In this document: positions 27,168-35,359 of the stretch, one piece after another
Layout of the letters: each line of letters opens with the position of its first letter
Numbering within the stretch: position 1 is the first letter of the stretch
The notes under the pieces: model-generated
What the model saw: only the letters and a program-made list of their open reading frames with translations
Told to the model about the DNA's origin: nothing
Databases searched by the model: none
Assembly: GCA_003252135.1 (NCBI GenBank)
Contig: QKDK01000230.1
Location: forward strand, 1-37,220
DNA length: 37,220 bases
Source of the DNA: Clostridia bacterium
Lineage (GTDB): Bacteria; Bacillota; Clostridia; Lachnospirales; Lachnospiraceae
Direction of reading: 5' to 3'
Program-made: the position numbers and the translations under genes

Positions 27168-29123
27168 ATGGGGAGCAGCACTTTCGGATTGATGAGCGCA
27201 CCGGGTGATCCGATGACGCTGGGAGTCAGCAGATGCGGGAAGAAGCATAATTTTGCCGTGTCTGTTCCGAATGCAGGTGAATGCCGACTAAAAATAGAAA
27301 TTTACAATAAGGACAGTGAACAGCAGGAAGAGACTACTGCTGTTTTTGTTATGACAAAGGAGAACCGTTTTGGGAGCATATTCTCACTTAGCATAATCGG
27401 ACTGGAAGAGAAAAAATTTTTCTACTGGTATGAAGCACTGGGAAGAGAATTTGCTGATCCCTATGCCAGACAGCTTGCAGACAGAGGGGATTTTGGGAAC
27501 AATAGTTCTGCAGGAGCATGTAAAGCGATTGCAGCCAGAGATACATTTTCGTGGAACGACGATGTAAGTCCTAGACTATCCTATCAGGAACTGATTCTGT
27601 ATAAGCTCCATGTCAGAGGATTTACAAGGCATCCTTCTGCTCATGTCAGGCATCCGGGAACATTTGCCGGTGTCTGTGAAAAGATACGTTATATGAAGGA
27701 GCTTGGCATCAATGCTATTCTGCTGATGCCCTGCTATGACTTTGATGAGTTATGCGGCAGCGGCGGGATTCAGGGAATTCCACAGCTTACTGATACCATG
27801 CGGGCAAAAGGTGTTTTCAGACATACTATGGCTGAACATGAAAAAGGCAGCTCCCAGAAGGTAAACTACTGGGGGTATGGTGCAAAAAGCTTTTATTTTG
27901 CGCCCAAAGCATCCTATGCCGCTGATCCGTGGCACGCCTGCAAAGAATTCAAGACAATGGTGAGTAAGATGCATACGAATGGCATCGAAGTTCTTATGGA
28001 GATAGATTTTGCCAGGGGGACAGCATACAGTCTGATTCTGGATGTCCTTCGTTTTTGGGTAACGGAGTATCACATCGATGGTTTCCGCATTAATGCAGAG
28101 ACCGCCCCCGGTTTACTGACAGGAGCCGATCCTTTCCTTGCAGATACAAAACTGCTTGCTGCAGGCTGGGATACTGATAGTCTGTATGGGAGCCATGTCA
28201 CACCGGATTATCAGAATCTTGCCGAGTGCAACGAAGGCTTCCTGAATGACTGCAGAAGATTTATGAAAGGGGATGAAGCACAGATTAGGCCCTTTACCGG
28301 AAGAGTCGTCAGGAATCCGTCCAAATGTGCTGTTGTGAATTATATTACCGATCATAACGGTTTCACACTGTACGATCTTTTTACTTACGACAGAAAGCAT
28401 AATGAAAAGAACGGCGAACGAAATCAGGACGGTACAGATTATAATTACAGCTGGAACTGTGGTGCGGAAGGAGAGACAACAGCCAGACGTGTGCAGAGTC
28501 TGCGTCTGCAGATGATAAAAAATGCATTGATTGCGCTTTTCTTGTCGCAGGGAACACCGATGCTTCTGGCAGGTGATGAATTTCTGAATTCTCAATATGG
28601 AAACAATAATGCTTACTGCCAGGATAATGAAATCAGCTGGCTGGACTGGAAAAGAACAAAGAATGCAAATGCCTGCAGGGAGTTTATCGCCATGCTGATC
28701 AGCCTTCGTAAAAAGCATCCTGTATTTCATAATACACTGGAGCTTAAACAGATGGATTATATCTCAAACGGCTGTCCGGATATATCCTATCATGGGGTGA
28801 AGGCCTGGTATCCTGATTACGCAAATTACTGCCGGACTGTTGGAATCTTATTGAACGGAGCTTACGCAAAAATCAGCAGGACAGAGAATGATCAGTCTTT
28901 CTATCTGATTTATAATATGCACTGGGAACCGCATGCATTTGATCTTCCTTACTGCAGCCCTGACAAAAAATGGGAAATACTGATTGCTACCTCGCAGGAA
29001 GATCAGACAGGTTCAAAAAAAGAACTGCAGCTGCTCATGCAGCCCAGATCAGTTGCGGTATGTGTTGCAGTTGACAGAGAGAAAAAAGGATCACCAAAGG
29101 AGCAGCGAATCAGAGCAGACTAA
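27168..29123 (+). CDS. Glycogen debranching enzyme (GlgX/isoamylase)-like GH13 protein, predicted non-catalytic
   Basis: CBM48-like N-terminus; GH13 debranching motifs recognisable (TDHNGFTLYDLFTYDRKHNEKNGERNQDGTDYNYSWNCGAEGET) but catalytic D, E, D positions are N, A, N. Confidence 0.85.
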   Translation: MGSSTFGLMSAPGDPMTLGVSRCGKKHNFAVSVPNAGECRLKIEIYNKDSEQQEETTAVFVMTKENRFGSIFSLSIIGLEEKKFFYWYEALGREFADPYARQLADRGDFGNNSSAGACKAIAARDTFSWNDDVSPRLSYQELILYKLHVRGFTRHPSAHVRHPGTFAGVCEKIRYMKELGINAILLMPCYDFDELCGSGGIQGIPQLTDTMRAKGVFRHTMAEHEKGSSQKVNYWGYGAKSFYFAPKASYAADPWHACKEFKTMVSKMHTNGIEVLMEIDFARGTAYSLILDVLRFWVTEYHIDGFRINAETAPGLLTGADPFLADTKLLAAGWDTDSLYGSHVTPDYQNLAECNEGFLNDCRRFMKGDEAQIRPFTGRVVRNPSKCAVVNYITDHNGFTLYDLFTYDRKHNEKNGERNQDGTDYNYSWNCGAEGETTARRVQSLRLQMIKNALIALFLSQGTPMLLAGDEFLNSQYGNNNAYCQDNEISWLDWKRTKNANACREFIAMLISLRKKHPVFHNTLELKQMDYISNGCPDISYHGVKAWYPDYANYCRTVGILLNGAYAKISRTENDQSFYLIYNMHWEPHAFDLPYCSPDKKWEILIATSQEDQTGSKKELQLLMQPRSVAVCVAVDREKKGSPKEQRIRAD

Positions 29124-29155
29124 AGATAACAATGAAATACAAAGGGGATTAGAAC

Positions 29156-29884
29156 ATGAGTATATTTATCTTAAAACTACTGGCATGCTTTTTTATGCTG
29201 ATTGACCATATGACAGCAGTATTGCTGCCCAATGGACAGATCACATATGATCTGATCGGCGGACTTCATGGAGATGTTGCTGACCTGACCAATGTGATCT
29301 ATACGATAGGAAGGGGAATAGGCCGGCTGGCTTTTCCGATTTTCTGTTATATGCTGGTGGAAGGACTGCGGCATACAAGAAATGTTACAAAGTATCTGCT
29401 TCGTATGGCTGCATTTGCCGTTATTTCAGAATTTCCTTTTGATTTTGCATTTTATGGAACCATCAACATGAATTACCAGAATGTATTTTTTGAACTGATG
29501 CTTGGACTGGCAGTTATTGCACTGATTCATCAGGTCGAGGTAAAATTCCCTGGAGATATGGTCAAATTCAATACATTTTCCCTGCTGATCGCACTGGCAG
29601 GCGGAATTTTAGCTGAGTTCCTGCGAGCTGATTATGGCTTCTTCGGAATCATGCTGATTACTGCAATCTATGTACTGAAGGATAAAAAACTCTGGATGTG
29701 CGTGATGTTTGTGGTTCTCTCTATGTTCGTTTCGCAGAATGCGTTTGAGGCGATCGGCGTTCTTGGATTTGTACTGATTCTTTTCTATAAGGGCAAGAAA
29801 GGCCCTTCGATGAAATATGCATTCTATGCATTCTATCCGGTGCATCTGCTGATTCTTGGCATTGTAAGTTTTATATGGCTCTGA
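29156..29884 (+). CDS. TraX family membrane protein
   Basis: LLACFFMLIDHMTAVL..IGRGIGRLAFPIFCYMLVEGLRHTRNVTKYLLRM..SEFPFDFAFYG. Confidence 0.85.
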   Translation: MSIFILKLLACFFMLIDHMTAVLLPNGQITYDLIGGLHGDVADLTNVIYTIGRGIGRLAFPIFCYMLVEGLRHTRNVTKYLLRMAAFAVISEFPFDFAFYGTINMNYQNVFFELMLGLAVIALIHQVEVKFPGDMVKFNTFSLLIALAGGILAEFLRADYGFFGIMLITAIYVLKDKKLWMCVMFVVLSMFVSQNAFEAIGVLGFVLILFYKGKKGPSMKYAFYAFYPVHLLILGIVSFIWL

Positions 29885-29943
29885 CAGGATGGGCAGTATT
29901 TTAGCAGACTATACCGCTATGCAGGAAAGAGAGGACAGTTTTT

Positions 29944-30441
29944 GTGCTGGCATTACAAATCAATGAGATCAAACAGTTCATGTCGATGCTTCTGACTCAG
30001 GATACCTTTGACCGGTTTCTGGTAACGGAGATCGAACTTCAGATGTCATATGGTATCTCGCTTGACGGAAGAAGGAACATGAATTTTTATAAAGAGGAAG
30101 AAAAGGAAACGATACCGAAGGAACAATATATGCTGTGGCAGGAAATGCGTCCAATCGTTTACCAGCTCATCAAAGGTAACAAGACTCCGCTTTCTTTTCG
30201 TATTGTCCTTATGCTGACAAAGGATAATACAAGGCGGGTCGTTGAAGCCATAGCATCGGCGAATTTTACGCAAGAGAGTGTCAAAGGATTATTTCTGAAC
30301 CTTAGTTATGACCATGAGCAGTTAGCTGTCATTACCGGAACCTCCCTTACCTCCTTTACCCTTGATAAGACCATGGAGCGTGAATGGGATGCCTATGCAA
30401 AGAAATTTTTAAAAAGCAAAGGAATATTCTTTACTGAATAA
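29944..30441 (+). CDS. DUF5721-like protein
   Basis: ORF with GTG start; MLALQINEIKQFMSMLLTQDTFDRFLVTEIELQMSYGISLDG; family name from memory. Confidence 0.6.
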   Translation: MLALQINEIKQFMSMLLTQDTFDRFLVTEIELQMSYGISLDGRRNMNFYKEEEKETIPKEQYMLWQEMRPIVYQLIKGNKTPLSFRIVLMLTKDNTRRVVEAIASANFTQESVKGLFLNLSYDHEQLAVITGTSLTSFTLDKTMEREWDAYAKKFLKSKGIFFTE

Positions 30442-30447
30442 GATTTG

Positions 30448-30474
30448 TTAGCACTCATAGTTTATGAGTGCTAA
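30448..30474. promoter_or_regulatory. CIRCE element (HrcA operator)
   Basis: TTAGCACTC-N9-GAGTGCTAA, perfect consensus. Confidence 0.95.
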
Positions 30475-30481
30475 TTTTTTC

Positions 30482-30510
30482 TTGACAATTGAATTTGTTC
30501 GTATTATAGT
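30482..30510 (+). promoter_or_regulatory. htpG promoter
   Basis: TTGACA-N17-TATAGT directly downstream of CIRCE. Confidence 0.75.
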
Positions 30511-30573
30511 AAATCTGATATTTCATTACAGTACGAAAAATATTTAGAATTAACACAAAGGAGTGACATTATT

Positions 30574-32658
30574 ATGGGTATGGAACATGGAAATCTTTCC
30601 ATTCATTCAGAGAACATTTTCCCGATTATCAAAAAATGGCTCTATTCAGATCATGATATTTTTATGCGGGAGCTGATATCAAATGGCTGCGATGCAATCA
30701 CAAAATTAAAGAAGCTTGAACTGATCGGCGAAGTGACATTACCGGAAGATAATGAATTCAAGATCAAGGTCATCGTAAATCCTGAAGAAAAAACAATCAA
30801 AATCATAGACAACGGTATCGGGATGACTGCAGAGGAAGTGAAGCAGTATATCAATCAGATTGCTTTCTCAGGTGCAGAAGCATTTCTTGAAAAGTACAAA
30901 GGCAAGACAAACGAAGACCAGATCATCGGTCACTTTGGTCTTGGATTTTACTCGGCTTTCATGGTAGCTCACAAGGTGACTATTGATACGCTGTCCTGGC
31001 AGGAAGGTTCTGCGGCTGTACACTGGGAATCAGACGGAGAAACGACCTATGATATGGGTGAAAGCAATAAGACAGACCGCGGTTCTGAAATCACACTTTA
31101 CCTTAATGAAGAGAGCTACGAATTTTCCAACGAATACAGAGCAAAAGAAGTGGTTGAAAAATATTGCTCCTTTATGCCTATCCCGATCTTCTTCTCAAAT
31201 GCGAATAAACCGGAAGATACCGCAGAAGATATCGCAGACAGAGCGCTGGAAGAAACTTCAGAAGATGATGTGATCGATGCAGAAGTAAATGAAGACGGAA
31301 CAGTGAAAGAGACCAAGGAAAAGAAGGGTCCAAAGCCGATCAACGAGGTGCTCCCTCTTTGGGCAAAGCACCCGAATGACTGCAAAGAAGAAGATTACAA
31401 GGAATTTTACCGCAAGGTATTTCACGACTATAAAGAGCCTCTGTTCTGGATTCACCTGAATATGGATTATCCTTTCCGTTTAAAAGGTATCCTGTTCTTC
31501 CCGAAACTGAATACTGAGTATGATAATCTGGAAGGCACCATCAAGCTTTACAGCAACCAGGTGTTCATAGCAGATAATATCAAAGAGGTTATTCCTGAGT
31601 TCCTGATGCTGCTCAAAGGTACCATTGACTGTCCGGATCTTCCGCTCAATGTATCCAGAAGCGCACTGCAGAACGATGGCTTTGTAAAGAAGATTTCCGA
31701 TTATATTACTAAGAAAGTAGCAGACAAGCTGTCTGGTATGTTCAAGGTGGATCGAGAAGAGTATGAAAAGTTCTGGGATGATATCTCTCCGTTTATTAAG
31801 TACGGCTGTCTCAAAGATGAAAAATTCCGTGACAAGATGAAGGATTTTATGATCTTCAAGGATCTGAATGGTGCATATCTGACACTTGAGGAATATGTAA
31901 AAGTAACGAAACCAGCTGATGAGAATGCAGATTCAGAGGGAGCAGGCGAATCAAATGTATCTGACGATACAATTGCATCCTCAGATTCCACGGAATCTAC
32001 CGATTCCACTGAATCATTTGGTTCAGGGGATAAAGCTGAGCCGAAGAAGGATACTGTTTACTATGTGACTGACTTACAGCAGCAGGGCCAGTATGTGAAG
32101 ATGTTCAAGGAGGCTGGTATCAATGCAGTCATCCTTACCCATAACATCGACCAGCCATTCATCACCCAGCTTGAACAAGGGAATGATAAGATTCATTTTC
32201 AGCGTATCGATTCCGACCTGACAGAGCACTTTAAGGATAGCGTGGAAGGTGATGAAGCGGAAGATATCAAGAAGAATGCCGAGAAGCTTACCGCACTATT
32301 CAGAGAAGCTCTAGGCAAAGAAAAACTCGAAGTAAAGGTCGAAAAACTGAAGAACGAAAAAGTATCCTCTATGATCACGCTTTCTGAAGAAAATCGAAGA
32401 ATGCAGGACATGATGAAGATGTACAGCATGCCAGGCATGGATATGAGCATGTTCGGGGATTCTCAGACGCTTGTTCTGAATGCGAACAATGAACTGGTGA
32501 AATACCTGATCGAACATAAGAAGAGCAAGAATGTGACTATGATCTGCGAACAGCTCTATGATCTTGCCATGCTGAGCCATAAACCGTTAGCACCGGAAGC
32601 AATGACTAGCTTCATTGAAAGAAGCAATGAAATCATGATGATGCTGACTAAGAAATAA
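30574..32658 (+). CDS. htpG: Hsp90-family chaperone HtpG
   Basis: FMRELISNGCDAITKL, IIDNGIGMTAEEV, GHFGLGFYSAFMVA. Confidence 0.96.
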   Translation: MGMEHGNLSIHSENIFPIIKKWLYSDHDIFMRELISNGCDAITKLKKLELIGEVTLPEDNEFKIKVIVNPEEKTIKIIDNGIGMTAEEVKQYINQIAFSGAEAFLEKYKGKTNEDQIIGHFGLGFYSAFMVAHKVTIDTLSWQEGSAAVHWESDGETTYDMGESNKTDRGSEITLYLNEESYEFSNEYRAKEVVEKYCSFMPIPIFFSNANKPEDTAEDIADRALEETSEDDVIDAEVNEDGTVKETKEKKGPKPINEVLPLWAKHPNDCKEEDYKEFYRKVFHDYKEPLFWIHLNMDYPFRLKGILFFPKLNTEYDNLEGTIKLYSNQVFIADNIKEVIPEFLMLLKGTIDCPDLPLNVSRSALQNDGFVKKISDYITKKVADKLSGMFKVDREEYEKFWDDISPFIKYGCLKDEKFRDKMKDFMIFKDLNGAYLTLEEYVKVTKPADENADSEGAGESNVSDDTIASSDSTESTDSTESFGSGDKAEPKKDTVYYVTDLQQQGQYVKMFKEAGINAVILTHNIDQPFITQLEQGNDKIHFQRIDSDLTEHFKDSVEGDEAEDIKKNAEKLTALFREALGKEKLEVKVEKLKNEKVSSMITLSEENRRMQDMMKMYSMPGMDMSMFGDSQTLVLNANNELVKYLIEHKKSKNVTMICEQLYDLAMLSHKPLAPEAMTSFIERSNEIMMMLTKK

Positions 32659-32718
32659 TAGACATGCTGAAAAGACTGTTGTTGATACAGGCAGCATATA
32701 GATAAAAGCTAAAGTAAA

Positions 32719-32780
32719 TATATAAACAGAACCATCCGAAAGCCGCTTGTACTGTGCTTACGGATGGTTCTGTTTATATA
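32719..32780. terminator. Long perfect inverted repeat, probable terminator after htpG
   Basis: TATATAAACAGAACCATCCG (32719-32738) / CGGATGGTTCTGTTTATATA (32761-32780), 20-bp perfect stem. Confidence 0.6.
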
Positions 32781-32785
32781 CAGTG

Positions 32786-32814
32786 TTGTACAAATTGTAT
32801 GATTTATATATAAT
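32786..32814 (+). promoter_or_regulatory. Putative promoter of the EF-G-like gene
   Basis: TTGTAC-N17-TATAAT. Confidence 0.55.
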
Positions 32815-33095
32815 GTATACAAATATTGCGATAAATAGAGGTACATAGTGCAAAAATACAGGTATACTAAATATTATTAGAAACAATATGGGCAATTCGT
32901 GAATAAAGAGTATGTCAAAAGCAAATAAAATAGTCATTATAACGAAAAACTATTGTAAAACCTGCATGAATTTAGTAAAATAAATCCATGGATAAATCAT
33001 CTATCCAGGCGGTGTCTGCCAATGATGTCAGATACGGAACATGTACTGATATTGTTTGGAAGTCATCGACTATCGACGTATTGGAGGACAAGAGC

Positions 33096-35186
33096 ATGGA
33101 TGTTTACAAGTACGAGAAGATAAGGAACGTAGCCGTGTTAGGGCACGGCAGCTGTGGCAAGACCACTTTGGTTGAAGCCATGGCGTTTGTAACAGGTGTT
33201 GTCGACCGGCAGGGAAAAGTGGAAGAAGGTTCCACCATCAGCGATTACGACAAAGAAGAGCAAAAACGTTTATTTTCCATTAGTACGACCGTAGTTCCAA
33301 TTGTCTGGGAAGATACAAAAATCAATTTTCTGGATACACCGGGTTATTTTGATTTTGTTGGGGAGGTCGAAGAAGCTTTATATGCGGCAGATGCGGCCCT
33401 CATCGTGATTTCTGCCAAAGCAGGTGTCGAAGTTGGCACGATCAAGGCATGGGAAGCCTGTGATAGGTTCAATCTGCCAAGAATGGTATTTGTAACAGAT
33501 ATGGATGATGATAATGCAAGTTACCGTGAAGTAGTGGAAAAACTTCAGGAGCTGTATGGAAAGAAAGTAGCTCCATTCCACTCACCGATCAGGGAAAATG
33601 AAAAATTTGTGGGGTTTGTTAACGTTGTAAAAATGAAAGGACGCAGATTTACAAAGTTAAGTGACTATGAAGAATGCCCGATTCCTGATTATTCCAAGGA
33701 ATATGTGGATAAGTATAGAGAATCTTTGCTGGATTCTGTTGCCGAGACCAGCGAGGATCTGATGAATAAATATTTCGCAGGAGAAGAGTTTACGGCACAG
33801 GAGATATCTACAGCACTCAGGAGCAGTGTTTGTGACGGATCAGTTGTACCGGTGCTCATGGGTTCAGGTGCTCATGCACAAGGTGTCAAGCTTTTAATGC
33901 AGGAGATCGTTACCTACTTTCCTTCTCCGAACAAAGGTGTTATTACCGGTACGAATGTGAATACCGATGAAAACTTCCATGCAGACTATGATGCTAACAA
34001 ACCGTTCTCGGCAAGGGTATTCAAGACTATTGCAGATCCGTTCATCGGTAAATTCTCTCTGATCAAGGTCTGCTCCGGAATATTGAAATCCGACTCCATA
34101 ATATTTAACACAGATAAGGATACAGAGGAAAAGCTGTCCAGGCTCTATGTGCTAAGAGGCAAGGAGCAGATCGAAGTAAAAGAACTGTATGCGGGTGACA
34201 TCGGTGCGATCGGAAAATTGAGCAATACAGTAACTGGCGACACATTATCAACGAAAGCATTTCCTGTTTCCTATGATCGCCCCAAAGCACCTGTACCATA
34301 TACCTATGTGAAATATGCGACCAAGAATAAGGGAGATGATGATAAGGTTTCACAGGCACTGCAGAAACTGATGGAAGAAGACCTGACACTGCAGATCAAA
34401 AATGATCCTGAAAACCACCAGAGCCTTTTATACGGTATCGGGGAGCAGCATCTGGAAGTAGTCGTAAGCAAACTGCTACAGCGCTACAAGGTTGAAGTAG
34501 AAATCAGTAAGCCAAGAGTTCCTTACCGGGAGACGATCAGGAAGAAGGTAAGAGTACAGGGCAGGCATAAAAAACAGTCGGGCGGAGCAGGACAGTTCGG
34601 TGACGTTCATATTGAATTTGAACCATCCGGTGATATGGATAAGGCTTATGTATTTGAAGAGAAGATATTCGGCGGTGCCGTACCGAGGAACTTCTTCCCG
34701 GCGGTAGAAAAAGGAATTGCCGAAAGCGTTCAGCGCGGCGTGCTTGCAGGCTATCCGGTCGTAGGGTTAAAGGCAACGCTGGTGGATGGATCCTATCATC
34801 CTGTCGATTCCAATGAAATGGCTTTCAAAATGGCAGCCATCAAAGCATTTAAGCTGGGTGTCATAGATGCATCTCCGATTATTCTGGAACCGATCGCTGA
34901 GATTAAGATCGTTATTCCGGATCGTTTTACCGGAGATATAATGGGCGATCTGTCAAAGCGCCGCGGTCGTGTGCTCGGTATGAACCCGATGCTCAACAGC
35001 CGGCAGGAAATCGTGGCAGATGTTCCTCTTGCGGAACTGTATGGGTATTCGACGACACTGCGCTCTGTAACAGGCGGAATCGGTGATTTTTCATATGCAT
35101 TCAGCAGATATGAGCCGGCACCATCTGATGTTCAGGCAAAAGTTATTGAAGAATCTGACAAGCCAGATCTTCACGACGAAGATTAA
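33096..35186 (+). CDS. Elongation factor G-like GTPase (EF-G2 type paralogue)
   Basis: GHGSCGKTTLVEAM, DTPGYFDFVGEVEEAL, C-terminal EF-G domains (GGAGQFGDVHIEFEP, DIMGDLSKRRGRVLGM). GGAGGA RBS favours ATG 33096 over 32988. Confidence 0.92.
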   Translation: MDVYKYEKIRNVAVLGHGSCGKTTLVEAMAFVTGVVDRQGKVEEGSTISDYDKEEQKRLFSISTTVVPIVWEDTKINFLDTPGYFDFVGEVEEALYAADAALIVISAKAGVEVGTIKAWEACDRFNLPRMVFVTDMDDDNASYREVVEKLQELYGKKVAPFHSPIRENEKFVGFVNVVKMKGRRFTKLSDYEECPIPDYSKEYVDKYRESLLDSVAETSEDLMNKYFAGEEFTAQEISTALRSSVCDGSVVPVLMGSGAHAQGVKLLMQEIVTYFPSPNKGVITGTNVNTDENFHADYDANKPFSARVFKTIADPFIGKFSLIKVCSGILKSDSIIFNTDKDTEEKLSRLYVLRGKEQIEVKELYAGDIGAIGKLSNTVTGDTLSTKAFPVSYDRPKAPVPYTYVKYATKNKGDDDKVSQALQKLMEEDLTLQIKNDPENHQSLLYGIGEQHLEVVVSKLLQRYKVEVEISKPRVPYRETIRKKVRVQGRHKKQSGGAGQFGDVHIEFEPSGDMDKAYVFEEKIFGGAVPRNFFPAVEKGIAESVQRGVLAGYPVVGLKATLVDGSYHPVDSNEMAFKMAAIKAFKLGVIDASPIILEPIAEIKIVIPDRFTGDIMGDLSKRRGRVLGMNPMLNSRQEIVADVPLAELYGYSTTLRSVTGGIGDFSYAFSRYEPAPSDVQAKVIEESDKPDLHDED

Positions 35187-35231
35187 CTTGCGCAGAATAA
35201 GATTTTGCGCTACTATGGTATGGATTGCAGC

Positions 35232-35263
35232 AGGGGGAGCTGATTGTATGCTCCTCCTTTTTG
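35232..35263 (+). terminator. Rho-independent terminator
   Basis: GGGGGAGC-tgattgtat-GCTCCTCC + TTTTT. Confidence 0.8.
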
Positions 35264-35359
35264 CGGCAGAAACTCACAAATTAGGATAAATAAGATAATT
35301 AATTTCGATAATAGCTAAGTAACAGCCAAAGTGGGCATCAGACAGGAATGAGGAGAAGT

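Noticed and set aside
32988-33095. N-terminal 36-aa extension of the EF-G-like ORF
   Set aside because: EF-G homology begins at about 33105 and a good RBS (GGAGGA) precedes ATG 33096; the upstream start lacks a clear RBS.
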